64,000 nucleotides of DNA, taken from contig NZ_CP067129.1 of assembly GCF_028553745.1 (NCBI RefSeq), positions 2,214,501 to 2,278,500 on the forward strand, written 5' to 3'. The DNA is from Paracoccus seriniphilus. GTDB taxonomy: Bacteria > Pseudomonadota > Alphaproteobacteria > Rhodobacterales > Rhodobacteraceae. Positions 49,533-58,762 of the stretch are shown here, piece by piece. Position 1 is the stretch's first letter, and every line of letters begins with the position of its first letter. Position numbers and translations under genes: made by a program. The notes under the pieces were generated by a model. The model had not been told where the DNA came from and did no database searches. It was given only the letters and a program-made list of their open reading frames with translations.

Positions 49533-50780
49533 ATGACCGCAAACATCATCCAGTTTCCCGCCAACCGAGTGGCCGCACAGCTCCCCGCTCCTCAAACTGA
49601 AAACGTGCGTGATGACAGTGCACCGACGAGGAATCTGCCGAGGAGGGCTTCGAACGCGCGATCAGATGGTCGCCGAATGCATAACCCTAAATCTCGCAGT
49701 GTCGAACCCAACATTCAAGAGATTCCTGGCGAGAATGGCGGATGCTCCTATCGCGTCCAGATCCGCAAGTCAGTTCAGGGGGAAAGCGTCAGCTTCACCA
49801 AGACCTTCTCCAAGCTTGCCATGGCGAGGAAATGGAAAAAGCGGAAGCTTGCCGAAATCGAAATCGATGGCGTTCAAACAGTTTCGAAAAAAGGTGATAC
49901 GGTAGCGGCTGCGATCACAGCTCGCCTCGCAAAGCACAAGCACTTGGGCCGTTCGGCGAGGCAGCAACTCGACTGGCTGAAGAATAGTGACTTCGGAAAA
50001 AAGAAGTTGACCGAGCTGTCGTTAGAGAGCCTGACCGACCTCGCAGACGACATGCTGGCGGAAGAGCGGCAACCTCAGACGGTAGCCGGGTACCTTGCAA
50101 TTCTCGTGAACACGCTGCACTGGGCGTCCCGGCGCAATTTCATCATTCCTGTTGCCGCCCTTAAAGAGGCGATGGAACATATGTGGGAAGACGAGATACT
50201 TGCTCGCTCAGAGGAGCGAGATCGTCGGCCCGCTATAGACGAGTTGGACAGAATTCTCGGGGCTGCGGTAGATAACAAGCGTCAGAAAATTCCTCTTGCA
50301 AAGATAATCGTCTTCGCGATTTTCAGTTGCCGGCGTCTCGGAGAAATATGCCGCCTCCGGTGGGAAGACCTGCGTATCGAGCAGAAGAAGATCCTTGTCC
50401 GTGACATGAAGCACCCGAGGAAGAAGAAAGGCAATAATGTATGGTGCAATTTGACCGACGAAGCGCTTGCCATTATCCTCTCAATGCCCCGGGAAGGAGA
50501 GTTCATCTTCCCGTTCAAATCGTCGTCCGTCGGAACCGCTTGGCGTCGCCATCGCGACCGGCTCAAGATCCAAGATCTCCGGTTCCACGACCTTCGGCAT
50601 GAAGGTATCACCAGGCTCTTCGAGATGGGAATGCCTGCAGCCTTCGTTGCCAAGCATTCAGGACACAAAAACGGCGGATGCCTCTATCGCTACGAGCATG
50701 TCGAAGAAGAAGGCGACAAGTTCGCTGGATGGCCTTGGAGTCAGTGGGCAGCTGAGGAGGGTGTAGGAAAAGTTGTCTGA
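49533..50780 (+). CDS. tyrosine site-specific integrase of the dusA island
   Basis: A tyrosine recombinase of 415 residues. After a basic N-terminus come an arm-binding region (about 65-115), a core-binding SAM-like domain (about 130-240) and the catalytic domain: Arg in SCRRLGEICRLRWEDL (near 268), Lys in the KHPRKKKG hairpin, HDLRHEG (near 352), HSGHKN, and the nucleophile in CLYRYEHV (near 385). Placement next to dusA points to the dusA-associated integrase family. Base use is more A/T-rich than the core genes. Confidence 0.9.
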   Translation: MTANIIQFPANRVAAQLPAPQTENVRDDSAPTRNLPRRASNARSDGRRMHNPKSRSVEPNIQEIPGENGGCSYRVQIRKSVQGESVSFTKTFSKLAMARKWKKRKLAEIEIDGVQTVSKKGDTVAAAITARLAKHKHLGRSARQQLDWLKNSDFGKKKLTELSLESLTDLADDMLAEERQPQTVAGYLAILVNTLHWASRRNFIIPVAALKEAMEHMWEDEILARSEERDRRPAIDELDRILGAAVDNKRQKIPLAKIIVFAIFSCRRLGEICRLRWEDLRIEQKKILVRDMKHPRKKKGNNVWCNLTDEALAIILSMPREGEFIFPFKSSSVGTAWRRHRDRLKIQDLRFHDLRHEGITRLFEMGMPAAFVAKHSGHKNGGCLYRYEHVEEEGDKFAGWPWSQWAAEEGVGKVV

Positions 50781-50856
50781 TGACACGGGAAATTTCTGAT
50801 TCCTCGCCTGAACAGGATGAACCCACTTCCTGAGCATCCTGAAAACGGAGGCTCAG

Positions 50857-51111
50857 ATGGATACCTTGGAACTGCTCCTAAAACACTTCAACTTCCTGCC
50901 TTTCATTCCTCTTGAAGAGGCAGGAACCCTATGGGGGCACACAGAAAAGACGATGAAGGAGAAGATCGACGCCGGCGATATTCGCCTTCCCTATTTTACC
51001 CCTGACGGAAAGCAGAAGTCAGTCAAGCTCGTCCGCCTCGAAACCGTTGCGAAGATCCTGGATCAACGGGCGTCAGACGCAGAGAACGAATTCCAGAAAC
51101 TTTGGAGCTGA
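50857..51111 (+). CDS. PrtN-like activator (pyocin activator family)
   Basis: An 84-residue protein resembling pyocin activator PrtN: MDTLELLLKHFNFLPFIPLEEAG, then KTMKEKIDAGDIRLPYFTPDG and VKLVRLETVAKILDQR. PrtN-type proteins activate phage-derived genes and often sit near island integrases, where an excision or activation role is possible. CGGAGG precedes the ATG. It follows the integrase by 76 bp. The family match is from remembered pattern, not a search. Confidence 0.65.
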   Translation: MDTLELLLKHFNFLPFIPLEEAGTLWGHTEKTMKEKIDAGDIRLPYFTPDGKQKSVKLVRLETVAKILDQRASDAENEFQKLWS

Positions 51112-51383
51112 CTTTCTTGTCAATTGCCTTTAGCCGGGCGGATGCTGTCATTCGAGGCATGCGCGCTCCCCCAGACCATCATCCTCAGGAATGAAGGAAA
51201 ACTACAGCCCCTTCATACTTACAACCTTGAACACGAGACCCTCAGTCCCGCCCAGATTTCTCCATCTGTCCTAACCCTCGCAGGAATTTCGACCTCCGCC
51301 GCAAGATTCCGCTCCCTGCCGTTTCCGCCGGAAAACCGATCGACCGATTTCCTGATCACACCGAGCAGAAACGGAGATCAGGA

Positions 51384-52847
51384 ATGCTTGCCCGCATCAA
51401 GTCCCTCGTCGGCAGGAATAACGCCAATGCGTCGAAGCCGAACTATTTAATCCCGTCAGGGGAAACGGCCCCTCCGCCACGAGAGCCCACGCCACTGCCC
51501 CATGCGGAACCGCCCGCCGGCGCCTTCCCCCTCGACTGCCTGACGCCGAAGCTACGTAGCGCGGCCGAGGCAATCGTCAGGAAGACACAGGGGCCGGCCG
51601 CCCTTGCCGCGCAATCCGTTCTGTCGGTGGCCTCGCTGGTCTCAGGAAGCCGGGCCAAGGTCCAAACCCTCGGATCGCCCTCGAACGCGACCGCAGCCTT
51701 CGTCACGATCGCATTGTCGGGCGAGCGGAAGAGTGCGACGGACAAGATCGCGAAAACCGGTATCGACCGGGTGATCTTGCGTCTCCGGAAGGAACACGAG
51801 ATCGCCATGGCGCGGCACAAGTCGGAGATTTCAAGCGCCGGGCGGGGAGAAGAAAGACCTGCGGCTCCGGTATGTCCAAGCTTCCTGGTGACAGAACCCA
51901 CGGTCGAGGGTGCCTTCAAAGCAATCGCGTCCGGATGCGGGTTTCTGGGCTGGTTCACGGACGAAGCCGCATCGTTTTGGGGCGGCCATTCCATGTCCAA
52001 GGACCAGCGTGCGAAAACGAGCGGCATCGTGTCGAAATTCTGGGATGGGGATTACTTTTTCCGTCCGCGTGCCGGTCGGGAGGGCGACGGCTATGTCCCT
52101 CCCACTTCAACCACGATCAACCTCATGTTCCAACCGACGCTGATCCGTGACACCTACGGCGACGAATTCCTGATCGGTCAGGGAATCCTGGCAAGGATGT
52201 TGCCGTGCTGGCCCGTCAGCAACATGGGCAACCGCAAATATCGGCGTCCGACGGCCGAGGACGAGGCTGCCGCGGATCTCTTCCACGACGAGGTGGAGGC
52301 CGCGCTGATAAACACGCTGGAGGACACCACCGAGAGGCTTCTCGCGCTTTCGGAGGACGCCCTGGCCATCTGCATCGAGTTTCACGACAAGATCGAAACC
52401 GAACTCGGCCGCGGCGGCTGGGCCGCGGACATCTCAGGGTTCGCGGCCAAGGCGCCGGAACACGCATGCCGGCTCGCCGCGATCATGACGCTCTTCGAAG
52501 ACCGCGACGCCGAGACTGTCTCCGGCGACGTCATGAAAGCAGCATGCGAGTTGGTCAAATACTACCTGGGCCAATACAAGTTTCTGTGCATCGCCGCGAC
52601 GAACGAAACCGAAATGGCACAGGCCCAGACACTTCTGGATTGGCTTCTGAAAAACCTGCAACCCGGTGACGGGTTCGCGACCGATCGGATCTTGCAGTAC
52701 GGGCCGGTTGCCGCCCGGCGGTCGAAGGCTCTCGATCGGCAGCTGACCGTCCTGATGCAATACGGATGGGTCCACGAGCTTCCCGCAGGCACGAAGATCG
52801 ATGGCAAGAAGCGGCGCAAGGCCTTCCGGCTCAGTCCCGAGGCATGA
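51384..52847 (+). CDS. DUF3987 domain protein
   Basis: A 487-residue island protein of the DUF3987 (YfjI-like) family, often found in phage satellites and integrative islands in place of, or next to, replication primase-helicases. Visible: PLDCLTPKLRSAAEAIVRKTQGP, SGERKSATDKIAK (a P-loop-like turn), SFLVTEPTVEGAFKAIASGCGFLGWFTDEAASFWGGHSMS, and a C-terminal wing-like segment ending in KKRRKAFRLSP. No primase domain precedes it. Function is unproven; a role in island replication is possible. Confidence 0.75.
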   Translation: MLARIKSLVGRNNANASKPNYLIPSGETAPPPREPTPLPHAEPPAGAFPLDCLTPKLRSAAEAIVRKTQGPAALAAQSVLSVASLVSGSRAKVQTLGSPSNATAAFVTIALSGERKSATDKIAKTGIDRVILRLRKEHEIAMARHKSEISSAGRGEERPAAPVCPSFLVTEPTVEGAFKAIASGCGFLGWFTDEAASFWGGHSMSKDQRAKTSGIVSKFWDGDYFFRPRAGREGDGYVPPTSTTINLMFQPTLIRDTYGDEFLIGQGILARMLPCWPVSNMGNRKYRRPTAEDEAAADLFHDEVEAALINTLEDTTERLLALSEDALAICIEFHDKIETELGRGGWAADISGFAAKAPEHACRLAAIMTLFEDRDAETVSGDVMKAACELVKYYLGQYKFLCIAATNETEMAQAQTLLDWLLKNLQPGDGFATDRILQYGPVAARRSKALDRQLTVLMQYGWVHELPAGTKIDGKKRRKAFRLSPEA

Positions 52848-52855
52848 CCCGGAGT

Positions 52856-52881
52856 GGTGGCCGGCATTCCTGCCGGCCACC
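52856..52881. terminator. hairpin between DUF3987 gene and the converging small gene
   Basis: A perfect 10-bp stem (GGTGGCCGGC / GCCGGCCACC) with loop ATTCCT, between two converging genes. No T run, so termination may be weak in either direction. Confidence 0.55.
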
Positions 52882-52903
52882 GGGACGCCTTTGAAAGGTG
52901 GAC

Positions 52904-53332
52904 TCACCGTCCCAGCAGCACCTTCTCGGCATCGATCCGGGCCCGGCAGATGGAGCGGATATGCGCGATGCGCCTCAGGGACCTGACGCATGCGTCGATC
53001 GCCTGTCCTCTGTCTGTCAGGTCCAGCATCTCCCGCACCTCTCCGACGGCTCCGATATCGGGTTCGTTCCGGCCATCGAATACCGTGAACGTGCCCAGGA
53101 TTTCGCGCTCGCGCTCCCGTTCCAGGACCGCCGATAGAAGGTTGATGTCCGTGTTGTCGCGACGCGACAGACCGGCACAGGCGCGCATCGCCTCCAAAGT
53201 GCGTCGCAACGATCCACGCTCGAGCGCGTCGGCGGCAACCTCGTTGCCAGGGAAATGGTCGATGAACGCCCGGGTCATCCCGATCAGCAGGGAACACAGT
53301 TCATCGAGAGGCATTTGGTAATACGTCTGCAT
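52904..53332 (-). CDS. hypothetical island protein (142 aa)
   Basis: Not recognised. A soluble, helix-rich protein of 142 residues opening MQTYYQMPLDELCSLLIGMTR, with an Arg/Glu-dense middle (SAVLEREREREIL) and basic C-terminus (RSICRARIDAEKVLLGR). A GGAG ribosome site lies upstream of the ATG, and base use is coding-like. It is the last of three minus-strand small genes (with 53407-53823 and 54264-54699) that may form a unit. Confidence 0.6.
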   Translation of the reverse strand: MQTYYQMPLDELCSLLIGMTRAFIDHFPGNEVAADALERGSLRRTLEAMRACAGLSRRDNTDINLLSAVLEREREREILGTFTVFDGRNEPDIGAVGEVREMLDLTDRGQAIDACVRSLRRIAHIRSICRARIDAEKVLLGR

Positions 53333-53406
53333 GTCTTTCTCCAGAAGAGTCGGTCACGACGGGATTGCCGCGCCTTCAAGCTGCCGGCCCTTGCGGGCCG
53401 ATTGCG

Positions 53407-53823
53407 TCATGCAGCCGAGAGGTCGAACAGCTCTCTCAGGATGACATCGCACCCGGGATCCAGATCCGAGATCGTGACGAGAAGATCATAGAGACTGTCG
53501 GCCTCAATGCAGATCTCCTCGACCCGCGGATCCAGTAGGTCAATCATCGCGAAGCGGGCTGTTTCCTCGGTCTCCGGATCCCCGACGAGATCGAGGCACA
53601 CAAGCCGATGCAGCCAGACCAACTCGTGCCGCAGCGCCCGCGTGAGCGAGGAGCTCTCGGAAACTCCCGACAGAAGCCGAAGGCAGCGACGGTGCGCAGT
53701 CGGGCCGCCGAGCAGCGCAGCGGCATTGAGCATCGCTGTCGCATGCTCATCGAAAAAGGTCCTGGTTGCGACGAGTGCGGGATCGCGCCCCGCAATGACA
53801 GAATTGGTCGCGTAGTTGAACAT
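53407..53823 (-). CDS. hypothetical island protein (138 aa)
   Basis: Not recognised. 138 residues, acidic and helical: DPALVATRTFFDEHATAMLNAAALLG, then RCLRLLSGVSESSSLTRALRHELVWLHRLVCLDL and an acidic end (LVTISDLDPGCDVILRELFDL). GGAG stands just upstream of the ATG at 53823. 74 bp separate it from the downstream 142-residue gene; both may share a transcript. Confidence 0.6.
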   Translation of the reverse strand: MFNYATNSVIAGRDPALVATRTFFDEHATAMLNAAALLGGPTAHRRCLRLLSGVSESSSLTRALRHELVWLHRLVCLDLVGDPETEETARFAMIDLLDPRVEEICIEADSLYDLLVTISDLDPGCDVILRELFDLSAA

Positions 53824-53862
53824 GAGTAGGTCTCCTATGGAAGTCGACGCCGTTCGTGGCAG

Positions 53863-54033
53863 TCAAGGCCCCGAGAAATCTCCTTTTCCGTATCGGGGGT
53901 GTTTTGCCGGCGCTTCCTTCGCAGCAGGAGCAGTCTTCGCCGGCGTGGTTGACGTCTTTGATCTCGGGGCGCCGCGTTTCCGTTTGCCGCGCTCTCGTCA
54001 TGAGGAGCGCGGCAAAGGAATAACGGCGTCCAT
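53863..54033 (-). pseudogene. short reading frame with an internal TGA
   Basis: From an ATG at 54033 (AGAAGG just upstream) the frame reads 11 codons, hits TGA, then continues open for about 44 codons as a Lys/Pro/Ala-rich tail (TPAKTAPAAKEAPAKHPR) to a second TGA. It could be a decayed small gene or chance. The rest of the stretch from 53824 to 54263 shows nothing else convincing. Confidence 0.2.
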
Positions 54034-54263
54034 CCCTTCTCTTCTTCCGAGGGCTGAGCGGTTCCGGACGTGGAATTGAAGAATTCGCAATCTCGGTCCG
54101 GATGTTGCGGCAGGTTGCGGCGGAGGACGGAAAAAATTGAGAATGTGCCCTTCCTACCCCATGCGGGTGAAAAGGACCCTTCTTCAATTGAACCGGAAAA
54201 ATGCAGATATTACGGTGTTTTGTGGCGGTGGGCGGCGGGCCCATCAAAACCCTTCGGTCAGGC

Positions 54264-54699
54264 TCAGGCACCGTCATGTCTGCTCGACGATGACCACTGG
54301 GCACCCCCGACCCAAGCCGCATTCATGGCGTTCCCGACCCTCGAGATTGCCGCGATGCGCTGGTGGGCGGACAGCGTGCGCCCTTCACCCTGAGCGAATA
54401 TCGACCAGACGTCTCGCCCCTCCGGCTTCAGCGTCCGCCCCAACGCCTGCAACGCTATCTCGGCTGTCGCCCGCAGTGTTCGACGTGTCTCCCGCTCCGT
54501 CACATGGGGCACGACACGCGATCTCGTGGTCTTCGCAACCATGATGCCGCTCGATGTCGAGACGGACGAGAATGCCGGGCGCCCGGGCCGCGAGCCAGGT
54601 GGCAACGTCGCGGGCGTCCGCCTCCAGCTGCCTGGCCGCCGCCCAGGTCCTTTCCATGACAGCAAGAGTTTCGGAAGACCTGCGAGGGTAGTCGTGCAT
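54264..54699 (-). pseudogene. frameshifted small island gene
   Basis: The gene starts at ATG 54699 behind a strong AGGAAGGA site and reads MHDYPRRSSETLAVMERTWA onward with good coding base use, to about codon 62 (ERHHGCEDHEI). Beyond that, coding character moves to another frame (PHVTERETRRTLRATAEIAL, then LGRTLKPEGRDVWSIF), which runs to a stop at 54264. The span is one base more than a multiple of three, so a single-base insertion near 54500-54520 would explain it. Not recognised by family. Confidence 0.45.
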
Positions 54700-54866
54700 G
54701 GGTTCCTTCCTGATCGTTCATGCCTGGTTCCCGGCAACAGGGCCCCGGAAAGGGGCCGGCAACGCACGCCGTCCCTTTCGAGGTCCATGCCGGACTCTCC
54801 TTCGCGGGGCACTTTCGGCGTCTCGATAGCCAGACCGGCCCCGGGACAGGGAAGCCGTCTCTGAGG

Positions 54867-55453
54867 CTACACGCGCAAGGGCGTGGGGGACGACCTCAGG
54901 CCGGCAATGCGTGCGCCATGCTCTCGTGCGGCTCTCATCCCTTGCGCGTGATCGTAGCTGTCCATGGTTGTGGCGGCGCTCTTGTTACCGATGAGGGCTG
55001 GCGCCAGGTATCCCCCGCTCTGAATCTCCTCTGAGGCTTCGGTCGCGGCATTGTCCCTGACTCGATGGATGCTCACGCGCACACCGAGATGCTTGCAGGT
55101 CAGATCGCCGACCAGACGGCCGAGTTGCGCCGAGGTGATGGCCGCACCCATATCGATCATGCTCGGAAAGAGCGCCGGTCCCTCATCGAACAGTGGCCGG
55201 AAACGCTGCTGGTAGTCGTCGAGAGCCGTCCATAGCACCGGGTTGCACAAGAACTTGTCATAGCCCGCGAACCGCTTCTTCGCCTCACGCATTTTCAGAA
55301 CGCGCCCGGGTAGCACGACATGAACGTAGGGTTTCTCGAGGAGCACGACGGTCGTGCCGAAGGCGAGGTGCGAAAGGGCCCGAGCCCGCTGCGGCAGGGC
55401 GGCGGCAAAGGACAACAGCAGGCCGTTGCGGAAGTCGCGTGCGACATGCAGAC
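54867..55453 (-). pseudogene. tyrosine recombinase, C-terminal part (split by IS21 element)
   Basis: The catalytic half of a tyrosine recombinase whose N-terminal half is at 57923-58762. Starting at the junction it reads VARDFRNGLLLSFAAALPQRARALSHLAF, the Arg box, then HRVRDNAATEAS (HxxR) and NKSAATTMDSYDHAQG with the nucleophile Tyr. Bases 55446-55453 are one copy of the target duplication. Joined without the element, the gene has 473 codons and one open frame. An internal ATG could still make a 182-residue fragment, but without the N-terminal domain. Confidence 0.85.
55446..55453. repeat. target-site duplication, left copy
   Basis: ATGCAGAC, directly before the left end of the IS21-family element; identical to 57923-57930. 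Confidence 0.9.
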
Positions 55454-55480
55454 TGTCAATCGGCAGGCAATCTTGACCCC
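55454..55480. repeat. left terminal inverted repeat of the IS21 element
   Basis: 27 bp starting TGTCAATCGGC and ending TTGACCCC; pairs with 57896-57922. Confidence 0.85.
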
Positions 55481-55583
55481 CTATCGGCGTTCAAAAATGA
55501 CCCCCATGGAGCGCACGGGTAGCTGGCCCGATGCGGTGTAGCCCCCATACAGCGCAGCCGTATCGGGCCAGCGTGGCCGTCGG

Positions 55584-56312
55584 TCATTCTCGGGTCTTGA
55601 AGCGCCAGCTCTCGTTGCCGGTTTCGACGATGTCGCAGTGATGGGTCAGCCGGTCGAGCAGCGCCGTGGTCATCTTCGCGTCGCCAAAGACCGAAGGCCA
55701 TTCCCCGAAGTCGAGATTGGTCGTCACGATGATCGAGGTGCGTTCGTAGAGGCGGCTGATGAGATGGAACAGTAGCTGGCCGCCGGTCTGCGCGAAGGGG
55801 AGATAGCCGAGCTCATCGAGGATCAGGAAGTCGAGGCGGCAGAGCAGGTCTGCCGTGCGCCCCTGTCGATCGGCACGGGCTTCGGCATCGAGCTTGTTTA
55901 CCAGGTCTACGACATTGAAGAAGCGCCCCCGCTTGCCGCGCCGGATGCAGGCCCGGGCGATGCTGACGGCCAGGTGCGATTTACCAGTCCCGGTGCCGCC
56001 GATGAGGACGACATTGCGCTGCTGTTCGAGGAACTCTCCGGCGGCCAGATCGCGTACCAGCGTCTCGTTGACCGGCGTTTCCTCGAAGCTGAACTCGTCG
56101 ACCTCTTTCGCCAGCGGCAACTTGGCGATCGTCATCTGATATTTGATCGAGCGCGCCTGCTTCTCGCTGATCTCGGCATTCAGCAGGTCGCCGACGATCT
56201 GTTGCGGCTCGTGCTGGCGCTTCACCGCCGTGGTGATGATCTCATCGTAGGCGGCCTTCATGCCGTAAAGCTTCAGCTGGCTCATCGCGTCCAGCACTTG
56301 TGATCTTTCCAT
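55584..56312 (-). CDS. istB: IS21-family ATP-binding protein IstB
   Basis: The AAA+ helper ATPase that delivers target DNA to IstA. 242 residues. Seen: N-terminal [20 protein letters not shown], Walker [21 protein letters not shown], Walker [15 protein letters not shown], and sensor region [19 protein letters not shown]. It starts 71 bp inside the 3' end of istA, in another frame, a common IS21 layout that couples their translation. Full length and intact. Confidence 0.95.
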   Translation of the reverse strand: MERSQVLDAMSQLKLYGMKAAYDEIITTAVKRQHEPQQIVGDLLNAEISEKQARSIKYQMTIAKLPLAKEVDEFSFEETPVNETLVRDLAAGEFLEQQRNVVLIGGTGTGKSHLAVSIARACIRRGKRGRFFNVVDLVNKLDAEARADRQGRTADLLCRLDFLILDELGYLPFAQTGGQLLFHLISRLYERTSIIVTTNLDFGEWPSVFGDAKMTTALLDRLTHHCDIVETGNESWRFKTRE

Positions 56313-57810
56313 GGTTGGGTCTCCTGAGACTGTCGTAGCGTTTGCAATCGGCGACGGGCTCGCAGGTCAGTCGCAACGCGGCCGGCGTATCGATGGTCAG
56401 TGGCGGTGGCGGCTCCCGATGCCGTGCAAGGATGTTGATGACGACCGAGGCCGCAGGGACCCCTTCGCTCAGGGCCTCGGCACAGGCAGCATCCACCGCA
56501 TCCAGCCCATCGATCGGGATCATGCTCAGGATCTGGACCATCTGCCGGTCGCCGTTCGGCACCTTGCCAAGCTTGCGCTGCACGCGCCTGATCGCCGGCG
56601 GCAGGTCCCAGCCCTTGAAGGGGGCCCCATTCCGGAGGGCGCCGGGCTTGCGAGCCAGAACCGGAATGTAGTGCAACGGGTCGTAGATGGCCTTGTCGCG
56701 CCCGAAGGCTCGGGCGTGCTGCCCCACGATCTTGCCGTCCTGCCAGAACTCGACCCGCTCGGCATAGGCACGGATCTCGACAGGTCGGCCAACGGCCCGG
56801 CCGTTCACGGAGTAGCGGTTCTTGTCGAACCGGACGAGACAGGTCTTCGAGACCGAGGCTGGCACGGCATGGAAGCCGTCGAACGGACCGACGTAGGGGA
56901 CAAGACTCGTGCGCTCGTCCTGGAATACCTCCCAGATCGTTCGATCCCGAAGCTCCTGGTGCGGGTTGGCTTTGGCCCAGGCAACACAGCGATCCTCGAG
57001 CCAGGCGTTGAGTTCGGCGTAGCTCTTGAACTTCGGCCGAGGCACGAAGAACCGCCGCCGGACAACGCCGACCTGGTTCTCGACCTGTCCCTTCTCCCAG
57101 CCGGATGCCGGGGTGCAAGCGACGGGATCGACGAGGTAATGGCTGCACATCTGCTGGAACCGGCGGTTGTAGGCGCGGTCGCGGCCGACGAAGATCGTGT
57201 CGACCGCGGTCTTCATGTTGTCGTAGATGCCCCGTGTGCAGGTGCCCCCGAAGAAGGCGAACGCCTTGTCATGGGCGTCGAAGACCATCTCCTGCGTCTC
57301 GCGGGGATAGGCACGCACGAACAGCATCCGGCTGTGACACAGGCGGACATGTGCCACCTTCACTGTGGTCGTCGCGCCATCGATCACTACGATCTCATGG
57401 CTCCAGTCGAACTGGTAGGCTTCCCCCGGATCGAAGCTCAGCGGCACATAGGCCGCGGCGGATGCCACCACCTCCTCCTTGGACCAGGTTGCCGCGTATC
57501 GCCGGACCGCATCATAGCCGCCATCATATCCTCGGGCCCGGAGTTCCTCGAAGATGCGGATGCGGGTCAGTCGCTCGCGCTTGGGCTTCCGCGCGTTCAC
57601 CGACAGCATCTCGTCGAGCAAGTCTTTCCAAGGTCCGATCTTCGGCAACGGCTGAATGGTTCGCTCGTAGGTGAGCTCCGTTGCACCTGATCGGATCACC
57701 TTGCGCACCGTGTTCCGCGACACCCGCAGTTCACGGCAGATCTGCTTGATCGACTTCTTGTCCTGAAAATACGCCCGCCGGATCTTCGCTATCGTCTCCA
57801 CGACCAACAT
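56242..57810 (-). CDS. istA: IS21-family transposase IstA
   Basis: DDE transposase of 522 residues. N-terminal HTH ([22 protein letters not shown]) binds the ends; the retroviral-integrase-like core has Asp in YQFDWSHE, Asp in [10 protein letters not shown], and Glu in [16 protein letters not shown]; a beta-barrel domain follows ([19 protein letters not shown]). The last 24 residues overlap the istB start and look atypical, so the functional end may be slightly earlier. Intact. Confidence 0.95.
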   Translation of the reverse strand: MLVVETIAKIRRAYFQDKKSIKQICRELRVSRNTVRKVIRSGATELTYERTIQPLPKIGPWKDLLDEMLSVNARKPKRERLTRIRIFEELRARGYDGGYDAVRRYAATWSKEEVVASAAAYVPLSFDPGEAYQFDWSHEIVVIDGATTTVKVAHVRLCHSRMLFVRAYPRETQEMVFDAHDKAFAFFGGTCTRGIYDNMKTAVDTIFVGRDRAYNRRFQQMCSHYLVDPVACTPASGWEKGQVENQVGVVRRRFFVPRPKFKSYAELNAWLEDRCVAWAKANPHQELRDRTIWEVFQDERTSLVPYVGPFDGFHAVPASVSKTCLVRFDKNRYSVNGRAVGRPVEIRAYAERVEFWQDGKIVGQHARAFGRDKAIYDPLHYIPVLARKPGALRNGAPFKGWDLPPAIRRVQRKLGKVPNGDRQMVQILSMIPIDGLDAVDAACAEALSEGVPAASVVINILARHREPPPPLTIDTPAALRLTCEPVADCKRYDSLRRPNHGKITSAGRDEPAEALRHEGRLR

Positions 57811-57895
57811 CCCACACTGTGCTCCCCGATGACCTCGGGGGCATCATCCACATCAGTGTAAGGGGGTCATTTTTGGACGCCGATCACCCCTCTAC

Positions 57896-57922
57896 GGGGT
57901 CAAAATTGCACGCCGGTTCACA
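57896..57922. repeat. right terminal inverted repeat of the IS21 element
   Basis: On the minus strand it reads TGTGAACCGGC to TTGACCCC, 22 of 27 bases equal to the left repeat. Confidence 0.85.
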
Positions 57923-57930
57923 ATGCAGAC
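57923..57930. repeat. target-site duplication, right copy
   Basis: ATGCAGAC, directly after the right end of the element; identical to 55446-55453. Confidence 0.9.
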
Positions 57931-58762
57931 CTCGAGGGCCATTCTCCCGTGCAGCGCCCATGAGATCGACGCCGAGATCGAAAATCGTCGATGCGCCGAC
58001 GATCTGCGCGCCGGTCTTCGTCGGTCGGCCGGCGACCTTGGCGAGGGCATCATGCCGCGCGATGACATGCTCGCATCCCGTGCTATGGAAGCCGGGATCC
58101 GCCACGACGCGAAAGCCGGAGAGGATGCGCGATAGATAGTCGGCAACGCTCCGATCCGAGACACCGTCAGCCCTCAGGTCGGTCGCGTAGACATGGAACG
58201 AGGTACCTGTTGGCCGCAGCTCTCGACCGAGAACGGCGGACGCGCGACACCATCGCGCCAAGGCATGCGCCACAGACTGAACATGGTTCGCGCTCCACTT
58301 CTCGGAGTGAGGCCCGGGTTCACTGACCAGTTTCGTGACGAGCTTCCCTTGCCACTTTTCAGGGAGTGAGGAGATGGCGAACCGGGCCCGCTCGTCCATC
58401 GACTTCGCCGCGACCTTCGGACCACACCGGCTCTGCCGCAGGACCTTGCCGATCATGCCCGCGACCGGGACACCCCACAGGACGGGCGCACCAAGTTGTA
58501 CGTATGCGAGCTCAGAAGCAGCATATTCTTTCCCGAGGCGCGCCGAGAGCGCGTCGAGATAGCCGGATATTTCCGTCCGGTCCGGCACGGGCATGGGCAT
58601 GGGCATGGGCCAGCCCATGTCGCAGCGCCATTGCGAAAAGCCAAGCACAGAGCGAAGTACGGGCCCGGGATCGACGCCTGGTCGATCCCGGGCGAAGGCC
58701 TCGCGGAAGTCCTCAGGTGAGCACGGTGCGGCCCGCCCGGACTGAGGTTTCGTGGCCCGCAT
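57923..58762 (-). pseudogene. tyrosine recombinase, N-terminal part (split by IS21 element)
   Basis: 280 codons of a recombinase whose catalytic half is at 54867-55453. It holds an N-terminal region with an odd PMPMPMPVPD stretch, a helical core-binding domain (NHVQSVAHALARWCRASAVLG, then GVSDRSVADYLSRILSGFRVV), and the approach to the catalytic domain (GAQIVGASTIFDLGVDLM). The frame continues exactly into VARDFRNGLLL once the element and one duplicate are removed. Its ATG shares a base with the stop of the 60-residue gene upstream (TGATG). Confidence 0.88.

Larger units (their letters stand above)
55454..57922 (-). mobile_element. complete IS21-family insertion sequence, 2469 bp
   Basis: Bounded by imperfect terminal inverted repeats that begin TGT and contain TTGACCCC (55454-55480 and 57896-57922, 22 of 27 bases matching). 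A second, inner pair reads TCGGCGTTCAAAAATGACCC at 55484-55505, inverted at 57862-57883 with one difference. Multiple terminal repeats of this kind are an IS21 mark. Inside are istA and istB on the minus strand. An exact 8-bp duplication flanks it. Both genes look intact, so the element may be active or recent. Confidence 0.93.

Noticed and set aside
51124..51450. 108-codon frame before the DUF3987 gene
   Set aside because: Ends inside the DUF3987 gene in another frame and has Ser/Pro-rich noise composition.
54742..54757. GGCCCC/GGGGCC hairpin upstream of the frameshifted gene
   Set aside because: Short stem, no T run, and GC-rich chance hairpins of this size are frequent here.
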